64,000 bases of DNA from contig NC_017034.1 of assembly GCF_000251105.1 (NCBI RefSeq), positions 1,488,001 to 1,552,000 on the forward strand, in the 5' to 3' direction. The DNA is from Methanocella conradii HZ254. Its GTDB lineage: Archaea > Halobacteriota > Methanocellia > Methanocellales > Methanocellaceae. A program made the position numbers and the translations under genes. The notes below the pieces were generated by a model, which saw only the letters and a program-made list of their open reading frames with translations, did not search any database and had not been told where the DNA came from. Positions 1 through 8,962 of the stretch are shown one piece after another; the stretch's first letter is position 1; each line of letters starts with the position of its first letter.

Positions 1-1
1 T

Positions 2-838
2 GCCATCCCAACGCCGGGGATCATAACGAGGGCGGCCATAATGCTGTCCGACTTCAGGGAGTTTTACGTAGACGCGGGCAACCGGATAGCGCCGGTCGTA
101 CCGCATTTCCGGGTGGGCAATGGCCCGGGTGCAGACATACGGACGGGTAAAGCGGTGCCATGCGCTAAAGACATCATCGAGAACGCGAGAAAGGTGGGCA
201 GGGAAATAGCTTCTCAATCCGAATACCTGGTGATCGGGGAAACCACCCCTGCCGGCACGACGACCGCGCTGGGCGTTCTCATGGCCATGGGCATGGACGT
301 TAACAATTATACGAGTAGCAGCATGCCAGACAACCCGCTCTCGCTGAAGGCTTCAGCGGTTAAAGAAGGGCTGAAGAATGCTGGCATAAATGGCACATGC
401 GACCCCCTGAAGGCCATCGAGTGCGTGGGGGACCCGATGATGGCGGCGACCATCGGCCTGGTCCAGGGAGCGAAAGGGGTGCCGGTCATCCTGGCAGGCG
501 GCACACAGATGGCGGCAGTGGCCGTGCTGCTCTCGAAGATGTGCTACCCTGGAGAATACGACCTGGCCCTGGCGACGACGAGGTGGGTGGCCGAAGACGG
601 CAGCGCCAGCCTGTTTGGCATCCTCAAAGGCGCCAGCATAAACATACCTGTAATCGTCGCAAACCTTTCATTCGCGAGGTCAAAGTATAAGGGACTACAG
701 GCCTACGAAAAGGGATATGTCAAGGAAGGGGTGGGAGCGGGCGGCATAGCCGCTGCCGCCATACTAAAAGGCGTAAAAAAGGAAAAAATAGAAGAAACCG
801 CAGAGCTTATATACTCGAAACTAATGGGTCAACCATAA
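2..838 (+). CDS. cobT: CobT-like nicotinate-nucleotide phosphoribosyltransferase (5' partial)
   Basis: The C-terminal part of an archaeal CobT-like protein of the TIGR00303 type, which acts in the lower-ligand branch of cobamide synthesis. The frame is open from base 2 and reads through the first ATG at 41, with the stretch PTPGIITRAA just before it, so the true start lies outside the window. Gly-rich motifs typical of the family are visible (GETTPAGTTTALG, GDPMMAATIGLVQGA, PVILAGGTQMAAV). The family is usually about 340 residues, so some 60 residues are missing. It ends 15 bases before the convergent MBF1 gene. The family call is from remembered motifs. Confidence 0.85.
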   Translation, partial: AIPTPGIITRAAIMLSDFREFYVDAGNRIAPVVPHFRVGNGPGADIRTGKAVPCAKDIIENARKVGREIASQSEYLVIGETTPAGTTTALGVLMAMGMDVNNYTSSSMPDNPLSLKASAVKEGLKNAGINGTCDPLKAIECVGDPMMAATIGLVQGAKGVPVILAGGTQMAAVAVLLSKMCYPGEYDLALATTRWVAEDGSASLFGILKGASINIPVIVANLSFARSKYKGLQAYEKGYVKEGVGAGGIAAAAILKGVKKEKIEETAELIYSKLMGQP

Positions 839-853
839 TTGCCACCCTTGACA

Positions 854-1348
854 TCATTTATTTTTCTTAACATTAATGAGGTCGCCCAGCGTTAGCGCCT
901 TGCTCTCGCCACGCCTGCCCTGTACCTCGGGCTCAACGATGCCCTCCGTCAGCTTAATGTCCAGCGCTCTCTCCAGCTTCTTGATGAGATCTTCCTCGGG
1001 CACGAGCTCCCCCCTCTCAACCTTGCGGATGACGTTGACCTTTTCAAGAATCCCGGCAGCCAGCTCTTCCTGCGTCATATGCTTCGCCTCGCGGGCGTTC
1101 TTGATGACTTCCGCGTAATCTTCTACGAGCTCGTCCTTCATCTTATCGAAGAGGTCGTGCCGCGCCCTCTTGACGGGCGCCACGCCAGCTTCAGAGGCCG
1201 CCCCGCGCCGCGTGCTGGTGATCGGCGCACGGCGCTCCACCTCTTTACCAAAGCCTTTACAGCGGTCGCATACGTCCATTTCCGCCCTATCGATGACGAT
1301 GTGGTGCGGCTTTCCGGAAATCTGTGCTCCGCATATTTCACATTGCAT
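854..1348 (-). CDS. MBF1-type transcription factor (zinc ribbon + HTH)
   Basis: Archaeal multiprotein-bridging-factor-1-like protein of 164 residues. A zinc ribbon sits at the N-terminus (Cys3, Cys6, Cys27, Cys30), followed by a charged linker and a Cro/C1-type helix-turn-helix around residues 78-135 (MTQEELAAGILEKVNVIRKVERG). MBF1 proteins bridge TBP and regulators in eukaryotes and associate with the translation machinery in archaea. The gene is divergent from PAN across about 100 bases. Length and domain order match the family (TIGR00270). Confidence 0.92.
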   Translation of the reverse strand: MQCEICGAQISGKPHHIVIDRAEMDVCDRCKGFGKEVERRAPITSTRRGAASEAGVAPVKRARHDLFDKMKDELVEDYAEVIKNAREAKHMTQEELAAGILEKVNVIRKVERGELVPEEDLIKKLERALDIKLTEGIVEPEVQGRRGESKALTLGDLINVKKNK

Positions 1349-1448
1349 ATGTATCCATGTAATAGAGGCGTGTTCTACGGATAAATTTTCCGATAATACG
1401 TTAAGATAAGCATATATACCAGAAAAAATAACTTCTTAATTGATTCAT

Positions 1449-2687
1449 ATGGCAGACGGATCGGGCATAGATATCCATGAAGATGTGCCAATGAGCGATT
1501 TTTCCAAGTACCTACTCGATAGGGTACGGCAGCTCGAAGAGCGTAATGTACGTTTAAAGGAGGAGTACCGGAAGATCGAGCTTGAGAAGAAGTCCGTCGA
1601 GAATAAAAAGGTACAGTACGAGCGGGAGAACAGGAAGCTGACCGCTGAGCTTGACAGGCTTAAGACACCCCCTCTGCTCGTGGGGACGGTGATAGACATC
1701 CTGGCAAATAACAAGCTGGTCATCAAGTCTTCAAGCGGGCCCAAGTTCGTCGTTAACTCGTCCCAGTTCATCAATTCCAAGGATATTTACCCGGGCGCTA
1801 AGGTGGCGCTTAACCAGCAGTCTCTGGCCGTTATCGAGGTGCTCCCGCCGGTAAAGGACCCGATGGTCCTGGGCATGGAGGTCATCGAGGCCCCGGATAT
1901 AGATTACGATAGCATAGGCGGCCTCGAGGAGCAGATAAAGGAGATAAAAGAGACGGTTGAGCTACCCTTATTGAAGCCTGAGCTTTTCGAAAGGGTCGGC
2001 ATTCAGCCCCCGAAAGGCGTGCTGCTATACGGCCCCCCGGGCACGGGTAAAACGCTTCTCGCCAAGGCGGTGGCCCATAGCACAAAGGCCTCGTTCATAC
2101 GCATCATCGGCTCGGAGCTCGTGCAGAAGTACATAGGCGAGGGCGCCCGCATGGTGCGGGAGCTGTTCGAGCTGGCGAAGGAGAAGTCCCCATCCATAAT
2201 ATTCATCGACGAGATAGACTCGATTGGCGCAAAGCGCCTGGATAGCATCACCTCGGGGGACCGCGAGGTTCAGCGCACGCTCGTGCAGCTACTGGCAGAG
2301 ATGGACGGATTCGACCCGAGGGGCAACGTGCGAATCCTCGCCGCAACGAACCGGCCGGACATCCTGGACCCAGCCCTATTGAGGCCTGGCCGCTTTGACC
2401 GCATCATCAAGGTGCCCATGCCCAACGCGGAGGCCAGGACCGAGATATTGAAGATTCATACCCGTAAGATGAACCTGTCGCCAGATGTCGACCTCAAGAG
2501 GATCGGCCAGATGACCGACGACACGAGCGGCGCCGACCTGTCCGCCATAGTGATGGAGGCGGGCATGTTCGCAATCCGCGCCGGCCGCGACATCGTGACC
2601 AACGAGGACTTCACAAAAGCCATGCAAAAGGTTCTCGGCGAGCGTAATAAGAACCTCACCGAGATGAACATGACCGTGTTTGCCTGA
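1449..2687 (+). CDS. pan: Proteasome-activating nucleotidase (PAN)
   Basis: Hexameric AAA ATPase that unfolds substrates and feeds them into the archaeal 20S proteasome. An N-terminal coiled coil rich in Glu/Lys/Arg (about residues 15-60) precedes an OB domain and the AAA module with Walker A GPPGTGKT, Walker B IIFIDEID and the second region of homology ATNRPD..RPGRFDR. The C-terminus ends VFA, a variant of the HbYX gate-opening motif with Phe for Tyr. I chose ATG 1449 over an in-frame TTG at 1440 because the TATA-like element at 1413-1418 puts transcription start near 1440. Length of about 412 residues is normal. Confidence 0.95.
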   Translation: MADGSGIDIHEDVPMSDFSKYLLDRVRQLEERNVRLKEEYRKIELEKKSVENKKVQYERENRKLTAELDRLKTPPLLVGTVIDILANNKLVIKSSSGPKFVVNSSQFINSKDIYPGAKVALNQQSLAVIEVLPPVKDPMVLGMEVIEAPDIDYDSIGGLEEQIKEIKETVELPLLKPELFERVGIQPPKGVLLYGPPGTGKTLLAKAVAHSTKASFIRIIGSELVQKYIGEGARMVRELFELAKEKSPSIIFIDEIDSIGAKRLDSITSGDREVQRTLVQLLAEMDGFDPRGNVRILAATNRPDILDPALLRPGRFDRIIKVPMPNAEARTEILKIHTRKMNLSPDVDLKRIGQMTDDTSGADLSAIVMEAGMFAIRAGRDIVTNEDFTKAMQKVLGERNKNLTEMNMTVFA

Positions 2688-2689
2688 GG

Positions 2690-3055
2690 TCACGCCTTGC
2701 GCTGTATGACCGGCGCCATGTAGTCCTTAAGCTCTGGAAGCTTCTTGATGCACTCGCTTATCTTCGGATAGATGTCGTGCCTGGAGCTTACGATGATGAC
2801 GTGTGCGGGGGGATGTATCCTCCCGAGCACGTCGATAGCGACCCCCGCGTCATCGTTGAGGGCTACCAGCGCTGCTGCCTTGCATTGTTTCTTGAGAGGC
2901 ACCTTCATGACCTCTACAAGTATCCTGTCAGCGTCGGCCGGAGCCAGCTGTTTTGGATTCGCGGCGAACGTCAACCCCCCATGTCTCTGCAGGTCGGAGA
3001 TAGCTGTGTTTAACTTTACCGGGTCGTCAGCCCTGATGACAGCAAAAGATTCCAT
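2690..3055 (-). CDS. DUF356 family protein
   Basis: A 121-residue protein resembling the methanogen DUF356 family as I remember it; the function is unknown. Recognisable are an N-terminal FAVIRADDPVKLNTAISDLQRHG segment and the central RIHPPAHVIIVSS motif, consistent with a small alpha/beta fold. It has no signal peptide or membrane segment. It converges with PAN, whose stop lies 2 bases away, and is divergent from the Sua5 gene. The family assignment is moderate; no catalytic motif is apparent. Confidence 0.75.
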   Translation of the reverse strand: MESFAVIRADDPVKLNTAISDLQRHGGLTFAANPKQLAPADADRILVEVMKVPLKKQCKAAALVALNDDAGVAIDVLGRIHPPAHVIIVSSRHDIYPKISECIKKLPELKDYMAPVIQRKA

Positions 3056-3132
3056 TTTTACCCCTTACTCATAAGAGTAAGACATTGTTTAGTAATCTTC
3101 CATAATAAATATATCTATTATGGAACAAATTT

Positions 3133-3732
3133 ATGGCCATGCTTACGGGCAGTGATGTTGAGCTAGCCGCCGGAATAGTGAGGCGGGGCGGGGTTATCGC
3201 TTACCCTACCGAGACCGTTTATGGCGTGGGAGGGCTTGCAACGGATGTGGACGCCATCCGGCGGGTATACCAGCTTAAAGGTCGCCCGCTTTCCCAGCCG
3301 CTGTCCATCGCGGTGTCCAGCATGGAGATGCTTGAAAGCGTGGCCAACGTTGAGTGTAGGGATTTTATCCTGAGGTTTTTGCCAGGGCCGGTGACTGTCA
3401 TCCTGAAAAAGAAAAAAGTGTTGCCTGATATCCTGACCGCCGGCTCTAAATATGTCGGCATTCGCTATCCCGACCACCCCATGGCCTTATCGTTGATAAG
3501 CAAGACAGGCCCGATCGTCTCCACGAGCGCAAACCTCCACGGGGAGAAGGACCCTGTGGCGGCCGATGAGGTGAAGCTGCCGGTTGATTATGTGCTTGAT
3601 GGCGGCAGGTGTAAGTATGGCGCCCCCTCTACGATTGTGGACCTTCACGAGTACGCTATCGTCCGTAAGGGCGTCATGTATGATGAGGTGAGGCGCTACA
3701 TGTTTGGCTGCGGGTATGCCACGGAAGAATAG
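3133..3732 (+). CDS. L-threonylcarbamoyladenylate synthase (Sua5/YrdC)
   Basis: Makes threonylcarbamoyl-AMP from Thr, bicarbonate and ATP for t6A37 modification of ANN-decoding tRNAs. The YrdC fold spans nearly the whole 199 residues, with GGVIAYPTETVYGVGGLA near the N-terminus, KGRPLSQPLSI, and the STSANLHGE motif of the nucleotide site. It lacks the extra C-terminal Sua5 domain, so it is YrdC-length. ATG 3133 and ATG 3139 are both possible starts. A TATA-like AT-rich stretch lies near 3107-3118. Confidence 0.93.
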   Translation: MAMLTGSDVELAAGIVRRGGVIAYPTETVYGVGGLATDVDAIRRVYQLKGRPLSQPLSIAVSSMEMLESVANVECRDFILRFLPGPVTVILKKKKVLPDILTAGSKYVGIRYPDHPMALSLISKTGPIVSTSANLHGEKDPVAADEVKLPVDYVLDGGRCKYGAPSTIVDLHEYAIVRKGVMYDEVRRYMFGCGYATEE

Positions 3733-3789
3733 CTGGCTGGTCGTCGTCCAAAGTAATTTATATAAGTGCAGAAATAGGTTATTCCCGTC

Positions 3790-4680
3790 ATGCGTTCAAC
3801 CCTGGAGTCTGATGAAGTGCTTTTTTATGAGCGGGCAGGGCACATCATAAAAAAGGCCCGGGCCGCCATAAAGCCATCGATAAAGGAGGGCGTAAGGCTA
3901 CTCGACGTGGCCGAACGCGTCGAGCGATTCATCCTGGACGAGGGGGCAAAACTGCCTTTCCCCTGTACCATCGCCATTAACCATGTGGCATCACACTATA
4001 CGCCCTCGAGGGACGATGAGCGGGCATTCAGGAAGGGAGAGCTGGTCAAGCTAGACTTCGGGGCGTGCGTGGAGGGGTATGTGGCGGATTCCGCCTTTAC
4101 CGTTGAGGTAGAGGCCAGCGAGAATGCCGGGCTCATCGAGGCGGCTGAAATGGCACTTTCAGCGGGCATAGCGTGCATACGGCCAGGGGTGAGGGTCAGC
4201 GAGGTGGGGCGTGCGATGGAAATGGCGGCGTCCTCGAAGGGATTCAGGACGCTCAAGGACTTGCTGGGCCATAGCCTTGGCCGATATCGCCTGCATGGCG
4301 GGCTAACGATACCCGCATATGATGACGGCAGCGACATGAAGATAAGGGAGGGCGACGTCCTTGCCATCGAGCCATTCCTGACTGAGGGCAGCGGTGCCGT
4401 GGTGAGGCAGGACGGAGGTAATATATACCAATTGATAAGAAATGGCGAGATATACGTGCATGGGCACGAGGAGAGAGAGCTGCTGGCGTATATCTGGAAG
4501 CGCTTTGGCAGCTTTCCCTTCGCGGAGCGATGGTTGCCACGGCCTGATAGGTTGCAGGAATTGGTCAGGGCCGCCTGTGTCAAGAGCATCCCCATCATGG
4601 TGGAGGCGGATGGCGCGCCCGTCGCACAGGCCGAGAGGACCGTAATAGTGGAGCGGGATGGGTGCAGGATTATAACGTAA
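3790..4680 (+). CDS. map: Type II methionine aminopeptidase
   Basis: Removes the initiator Met from nascent proteins. The 296-residue protein shows the pita-bread fold motifs: metal-binding Asp residues in KLDFGACVEGYVADSAFTV, the His of LLGHSLGRYRLH, Glu in AIEPFLTEGSG, and the last Glu in AQAERTVIVE. The insert between the His and Glu ligands identifies type II, the archaeal and eukaryotic class. A TATA-like element (TTTATATAA) lies at 3757-3765. A nucleotidyltransferase gene follows 9 bases later, probably co-transcribed. Confidence 0.95.
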   Translation: MRSTLESDEVLFYERAGHIIKKARAAIKPSIKEGVRLLDVAERVERFILDEGAKLPFPCTIAINHVASHYTPSRDDERAFRKGELVKLDFGACVEGYVADSAFTVEVEASENAGLIEAAEMALSAGIACIRPGVRVSEVGRAMEMAASSKGFRTLKDLLGHSLGRYRLHGGLTIPAYDDGSDMKIREGDVLAIEPFLTEGSGAVVRQDGGNIYQLIRNGEIYVHGHEERELLAYIWKRFGSFPFAERWLPRPDRLQELVRAACVKSIPIMVEADGAPVAQAERTVIVERDGCRIIT

Positions 4681-4689
4681 GGTGAATAA

Positions 4690-5613
4690 ATGAGGGTAAG
4701 GCTGCGAGACTTTATCGAGACCAGGGAGCACTGGATTTTTTCGGTAGTCGACTACTATTGTGGCGATGGCGTAAGATGCCTGCTGCGCTATATTCCGTCT
4801 CCTGATGGCGAGCGGGTGAGGAATGGCATCCGGTTTAAAAAAATGGGCTTTGATGAGGCCTACGCTTTCATCAAAAAGGAGAGGCCGGAGTACATTGATA
4901 GGGTGATGGTCGTGCCCTTCGAGGACGTCGTCAAGCACTATCAGCCTCACGAGGGCCTGGTAGATGCGATGAACTTTGACTCTCGTGTCAGGAAGATGGT
5001 GGACGCGCTGGAGGGCGTCGATTTCGGGCAGATGGGCATCACCGGCTCAAAGCTCGTGGGGCTTGGCGCCGAATCCTCCGACGTCGACTTCGTCGTGTAT
5101 GGCAAGGAGTGGCATAAGGCCAGGAACGCCCTGCAGCGGGCCATCGCATTGGGAAAGGTAGACGCCATCGACGATGCCGGGTGGGAGAAGATCTATAAAA
5201 AGAGGAAGCCAGAGCTAAGCTTTGAGGAATTTTATTTACATGAGAAGCGTAAAGGTAACCGCTGTCTCATCGATGGCGTCCTGGCCGACCTTTTGTTTGT
5301 CCGTTCCTGGGATCAGATAGGGCCTCGCATCCTAATCGGCGATGATATGGGCGTGCGGACTATCACCGCTAAGGTGACCGATGCTGAGTTTGCCTTCGAT
5401 AGCCCGGCCATCTATAAAGTAGAGCACCCCGAGGTCTCGGCCGTCCTCTCGTTCACCCATACTTATGCGGGCCAGGCGCTCGCCGGCGAGACCATAGAGG
5501 CCAGGGGCCGGCTGGAAGCGCACCCCGGCGGTAAAGTCCTTGTCGTCGGCACGTCAAGGGAGCCAAAGGGGGAGTGGATAAAGTCACTCACTCTACTGGA
5601 AAGCTCACAATGA
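4690..5613 (+). CDS. Predicted nucleotidyltransferase (COG1665-like)
   Basis: A 307-residue protein with a Pol-beta-type nucleotidyltransferase core: GITGSKLVGLGAESSDVDFVVYG around residues 117-140 supplies the GS..D.D metal-binding signature. The surrounding sequence resembles the archaeal COG1665 family of unknown substrate. The N-terminal part (residues 1-90) contains a conserved RDFIETREHWIFSVVDYY block. It follows Map closely and its stop overlaps the next start by ATGA, so the three genes probably form one transcript. Substrate and acceptor cannot be deduced. Confidence 0.8.
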   Translation: MRVRLRDFIETREHWIFSVVDYYCGDGVRCLLRYIPSPDGERVRNGIRFKKMGFDEAYAFIKKERPEYIDRVMVVPFEDVVKHYQPHEGLVDAMNFDSRVRKMVDALEGVDFGQMGITGSKLVGLGAESSDVDFVVYGKEWHKARNALQRAIALGKVDAIDDAGWEKIYKKRKPELSFEEFYLHEKRKGNRCLIDGVLADLLFVRSWDQIGPRILIGDDMGVRTITAKVTDAEFAFDSPAIYKVEHPEVSAVLSFTHTYAGQALAGETIEARGRLEAHPGGKVLVVGTSREPKGEWIKSLTLLESSQ

Positions 5614-5927
5614 TCAGAGAGAAAACGGATGGTTTGCATCACATCATCTTAACAAACCACCTCAAAATTGCAATCGCAACATATTTAAAGGAGCATAATG
5701 TATCAGCCACCGTGGACAACCTGGCTCAAAGGCGCATAATCGCCACGATAGGCTTAGTCATCGCATTCCTGGGCCTCTCCTCATTCCTATGGGGCATGCT
5801 CAAAAACGAGCCAATATTCCAGATGATAGGGTTCTTCTCAATCATCATTGCATACGTGCTCATGGTAACCGTCAAGAAGCTACGCGAAAAGGCGCAAGCC
5901 GAGAAAGATAGCTCAAAAGTCAAATAG
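5610..5927 (+). CDS. Small two-helix membrane protein
   Basis: A 105-residue protein starting at the ATG that overlaps the upstream stop by four bases (ATGA); a GTG at 5574 is the alternative. Residues about 45-65 and 70-90 form two hydrophobic segments (IIATIGLVIAFLGLSSFLWGM and MIGFFSIIIAYVLMV), followed by a charged KKLREKAQAEKDSSK tail. I do not recognise a family. Its 3' end overlaps the convergent RfcL gene by 15 bases. Confidence 0.7.
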   Translation: MIREKTDGLHHIILTNHLKIAIATYLKEHNVSATVDNLAQRRIIATIGLVIAFLGLSSFLWGMLKNEPIFQMIGFFSIIIAYVLMVTVKKLREKAQAEKDSSKVK

Positions 5928-7514
5928 GGTACGCTGCTTTTTCGGCTCACCGTCAGGAGCTTCATTCTTAGGCTCATCAACAGCAGGCCCTGATATTGAG
6001 CTTTCCACCTCGCAGGAATCATCGCCACCATCCCTGGATAATTTATCCTTCTTCTTTGGCTTACCTGCCTCTGCCACGGAGTTCTTTGGCTTACCTGCCT
6101 CTGCCACGGAGTTCTTTGGCTTACCTGCCTCTGCCACGGAGCCGAAGCGCGCGAACACGTCTATCTCATGCTCGACCTCTTTCTCGATGAGCTCCCGCGA
6201 CTCGTCATATATTTTTTCCACTTCTTTAGAGGACCTCTCGCCTCCCATCAGGAGGGCGATCTCCTCCTCTTCTAGCCTTAGCCTTGCAGCGAGGCATATC
6301 GCGGCATCCTCATCATTAAACAGGGCATGAAGCAGCGGAAAGTACACCGCCCTCGCCTCTCTTTTGGAAGTATGGCAATACTTACCGATCTTCGAGGCAA
6401 GGGAGTCCCTGACAGCCCTGGCCGTCCTGGCCCTGCCAAGCTTTTGCCAGTACGTAGGAGCACTATATCCCGGATAGCCACCATAGCGGTGCCGCCTGGC
6501 ACGATTCACGCCCGCCACCATCATGAAAGACGCATAGCGCCACATGCCATAGGCCTGCCGACGCATCACGCGGCCTAAGAAAAGGTCCGCCCTAGAAAGA
6601 GCTTCAAAGCCCCTCTCCAAATCATCATCCCTGTAAGCGCGGGGCAAATTCTCATCCACCCATCCCACAAGGTCCTCCGGGCTTTCATCTAAATCCTGTA
6701 CCGCGCGCAAAGCCTTTTTCGGGTCATCGCCCCTGAAAATTAGGCCAATAACCTTAAATATCGACTCCGGGACATCGCGCTCTCCCGTGGTCACGTCGGC
6801 CAGCGTAACCTCGTCACGCCCGATAGCGGCGGCCTGAAGGTCGTTAATCGCGGAGCGAAGGTCATGGGTCCGCTCCGCTATCTTCATGAGCGCCTCCGGC
6901 TCGCACCTGATACGCTCCTCGGTGCATATCCGCTTAAGCACCTTAACGATAGAAGAGCTCAATATAGGCCTGAACTGTATGGGCTCTGCGATGTCACGCA
7001 ACTGCTTCGAAAGGGCGTAGTAGTCGTTAGCTATCAAAACAATGGGCTGGCCAGAGCTCTTTATGACGCTTATCATGGCCGACTCCCCGCCCCTATCATA
7101 GGTGCCATGCAGGTTGTCCGCCTCATCCAGTATGAGCAGCCTCCTCTCCCTGGCTCCCCCGAAAGTGCCCGTCCTCGACGCGGAGCCGGCCACCTTGTTT
7201 ATCGCGTCCTTCGTCCGCTGGTCTGAGGCGTTCATCTCTATGTAGTCCCACCCCATGTCGTGCGCGAGCGCCAGCGCTGCCGACGTCTTGCCAACCCCCG
7301 GCCCCCCGTAAAGTATTACTGCCCTCTTACCGCTATCAAAATTCTCCGCCCACTTTTTTAGCGCCTTGACAGCCGCCTCATTTCCTACGATATCGTTAAG
7401 CGATACAGGCCTATACTTCTCCGCCCAATCCTCGTGGTTTTGCGCCATGCCCTCTTCCGCTTCGCTCATCCTTCTTACATATCCCTCGCACAAATTAATC
7501 CTTTGCATCTTCAT
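5913..7514 (-). CDS. rfcL: Replication factor C large subunit (RfcL)
   Basis: Large subunit of the clamp loader that opens PCNA on primer-template DNA. After a short N-terminal leader come EDWAEKYRP, Walker A GGPGVGKT, Walker B LLILDEADN and the AAA lid domains. The C-terminal region is charged and ends in QRTLFDF, a PCNA-interacting (PIP) box. Three copies of the decapeptide SVAEAGKPKN lie near residues 470-500, encoded by perfect 30-base repeats. ATG 7514 is kept because a TATA-like element at 7555-7570 is well placed for it; Met codons at 7469 and 7448 are alternatives. Confidence 0.94.
   Translation of the reverse strand: MKMQRINLCEGYVRRMSEAEEGMAQNHEDWAEKYRPVSLNDIVGNEAAVKALKKWAENFDSGKRAVILYGGPGVGKTSAALALAHDMGWDYIEMNASDQRTKDAINKVAGSASRTGTFGGARERRLLILDEADNLHGTYDRGGESAMISVIKSSGQPIVLIANDYYALSKQLRDIAEPIQFRPILSSSIVKVLKRICTEERIRCEPEALMKIAERTHDLRSAINDLQAAAIGRDEVTLADVTTGERDVPESIFKVIGLIFRGDDPKKALRAVQDLDESPEDLVGWVDENLPRAYRDDDLERGFEALSRADLFLGRVMRRQAYGMWRYASFMMVAGVNRARRHRYGGYPGYSAPTYWQKLGRARTARAVRDSLASKIGKYCHTSKREARAVYFPLLHALFNDEDAAICLAARLRLEEEEIALLMGGERSSKEVEKIYDESRELIEKEVEHEIDVFARFGSVAEAGKPKNSVAEAGKPKNSVAEAGKPKKKDKLSRDGGDDSCEVESSISGPAVDEPKNEAPDGEPKKQRTLFDF
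6052..6141. repeat. Three perfect 30-bp tandem repeats inside rfcL
   Basis: Units at 6052-6081, 6082-6111 and 6112-6141 are identical, each starting TTCTTTGGCTTACCTGCC on the plus strand. They are in frame in rfcL and encode SVAEAGKPKN three times, in the linker before the PIP box. Identity at the DNA level suggests recent expansion. Confidence 0.97.
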
Positions 7515-7554
7515 AGCGCCTTCTTAAGCTTAGAGCCTTAATAAAAAAACAAAA

Positions 7555-7570
7555 CGTTTATATATTTATG
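7555..7570. promoter_or_regulatory. Shared TATA region between rfcL and psiE-like gene
   Basis: The sequence GTTTATATATTTATGG is close to symmetric and lies between the divergent rfcL (start 7514) and PsiE-like (start 7608) genes. Read on either strand it gives a TATA-like octamer at a suitable distance, so the two promoters may overlap on one element. This is inference from spacing only. Confidence 0.5.
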
Positions 7571-7607
7571 GCTTTTTTTACTCTACAGGCATTGAGGCGG
7601 TTAAGAA

Positions 7608-8048
7608 ATGGGCGGCGATCCAAAAGTTTCAGCCAAGAACGAGGGCGTTATTGGCCTTCTCGATAAGCTTGAAATGGCAATATACCTGCTTGTAGCCCTG
7701 TTTTTAGGCATAATGGCACTCATGACCTTCTTCATAGTGGCCATGGACCTGACGGAGTTCATAATGGGGCCGGCCGACCTGAGCATTATCGACATTGCCC
7801 TGAACAGCCTCCTGGTCACGCTCATCATTGCCGCGCTAATACAAACGGTTATCGTTTACATTAAGGTTCATACGCTCGATTTAAGGCTGATACTTGGAGT
7901 GGGCCTGACCGCTATGATACGAAGGGTGCTCGTGTTCGGCGTAGAGAAGACCATTACATGGGAACAGATGGCAGTGACGGCCCTCCTGATATTCGTCATA
8001 ATACTTGGCGTATACCTTATAGACGAGAAAAAGCCGCCGGAATCCTGA
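7608..8048 (+). CDS. PsiE-family membrane protein
   Basis: A 146-residue protein with four predicted membrane helices (about residues 22-50, 62-88, 98-112 and 118-138) in the pattern of phosphate-starvation-inducible PsiE-like proteins. It has a KLEMAIYLLVALFLGIMAL first helix and a VLVFGVEK loop. The function of the family is poorly defined. The stop lies just before truA, suggesting co-transcription. Confidence 0.75.
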   Translation: MGGDPKVSAKNEGVIGLLDKLEMAIYLLVALFLGIMALMTFFIVAMDLTEFIMGPADLSIIDIALNSLLVTLIIAALIQTVIVYIKVHTLDLRLILGVGLTAMIRRVLVFGVEKTITWEQMAVTALLIFVIILGVYLIDEKKPPES

Positions 8049-8057
8049 GTGATGGCA

Positions 8058-8861
8058 ATGAAGCCCGCCCTTAAGCTCGCCTATATAGGGACGGATTTTT
8101 CAGGCTCCCAGGCACAGCCGGGAAAGAGGACTGTGGAGGGAGAGCTCAAGAAGGGCCTTATCGAGAAGGGCATCATTGATGAGAGGACGAGGGTTTCCTT
8201 TTCAGGTAGGACTGACGCAGGGGTGCACGCCCTTGGCCAGGTCGTCTCGTTTAAAGCGCTCGATGAGAGGCTCGTCGAGCCACGTATCATAAACTCTGTT
8301 ATGCCGAAAGACCTCTGGGTCTATGCCAGCGCGTCGGTGCCAGATGATTTCGACCCCCGCAGGGACGCCACAAGCCGCACCTACAGGTATGTTTTGTACG
8401 CCCCTGATGTGGTCGAGCGACGTATCGTGGAATGCTCGAAGCTCTTTATAGGGACTCATGACTTCACGAACTTTTCCAGCGTGGAGCCTGGCAAGAACCC
8501 TGTGAGAACCATAAAAAACATAAGCGTGACAAAACGTGGAGACCTCTATATAATAGACGTTGAGGCCGACTCGTTTTTATGGAATATGGTGAGGAAGATG
8601 GTGACCGGGCTGAGACTGGTGGGATCGAATAAGCGGCCTGCACGGTGGATAGAGCAAATGCTGAGGCCGGACGAGTACAGGGAAGGCATACCGCCCGCGC
8701 TCGCCGCCGGGCTTTACCTCGTGAAAGTAGACTATCCGGCCATATCCTTTATAGAGGAGGCTTATTCTAAAGGCCGGGCATACCAGCGCATGATGCATGC
8801 CTTCGAGTGGCAATATACCATGGCGGCGGTCTACAGGGAATTCCAGGACGCCATGAGGTAA
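8058..8861 (+). CDS. truA: tRNA pseudouridine synthase A
   Basis: Isomerises uridines 38-40 in the tRNA anticodon arm. The catalytic Asp is in FSGRTDAGVHALGQ near residue 55, and family blocks YIGTDFSGSQAQP, TSRTYRYVLY and FLWNMVRKMV are present. ATG 8058 is preferred because GAGTGAT precedes it by about five bases; GTG 8049 and ATG 8052 are in frame. The C-terminal 30 residues (YQRMMHAFEWQYTMAAVYREF) form an extra helical tail. It follows the psiE-like gene directly. Confidence 0.94.
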   Translation: MKPALKLAYIGTDFSGSQAQPGKRTVEGELKKGLIEKGIIDERTRVSFSGRTDAGVHALGQVVSFKALDERLVEPRIINSVMPKDLWVYASASVPDDFDPRRDATSRTYRYVLYAPDVVERRIVECSKLFIGTHDFTNFSSVEPGKNPVRTIKNISVTKRGDLYIIDVEADSFLWNMVRKMVTGLRLVGSNKRPARWIEQMLRPDEYREGIPPALAAGLYLVKVDYPAISFIEEAYSKGRAYQRMMHAFEWQYTMAAVYREFQDAMR

Positions 8862-8962
8862 AGCCTGGCATGGCAAGCCCTTATTGTGCGCTCCTTCTGC
8901 GTAAAAATTTTTATATTATACACTATTCTATACTAATATAAGAATATTCGTTCAGGAGGGGC

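Noticed and set aside
6052..6141. CRISPR-like direct repeats
   Set aside because: The three units are contiguous with no spacers and are in frame inside rfcL.
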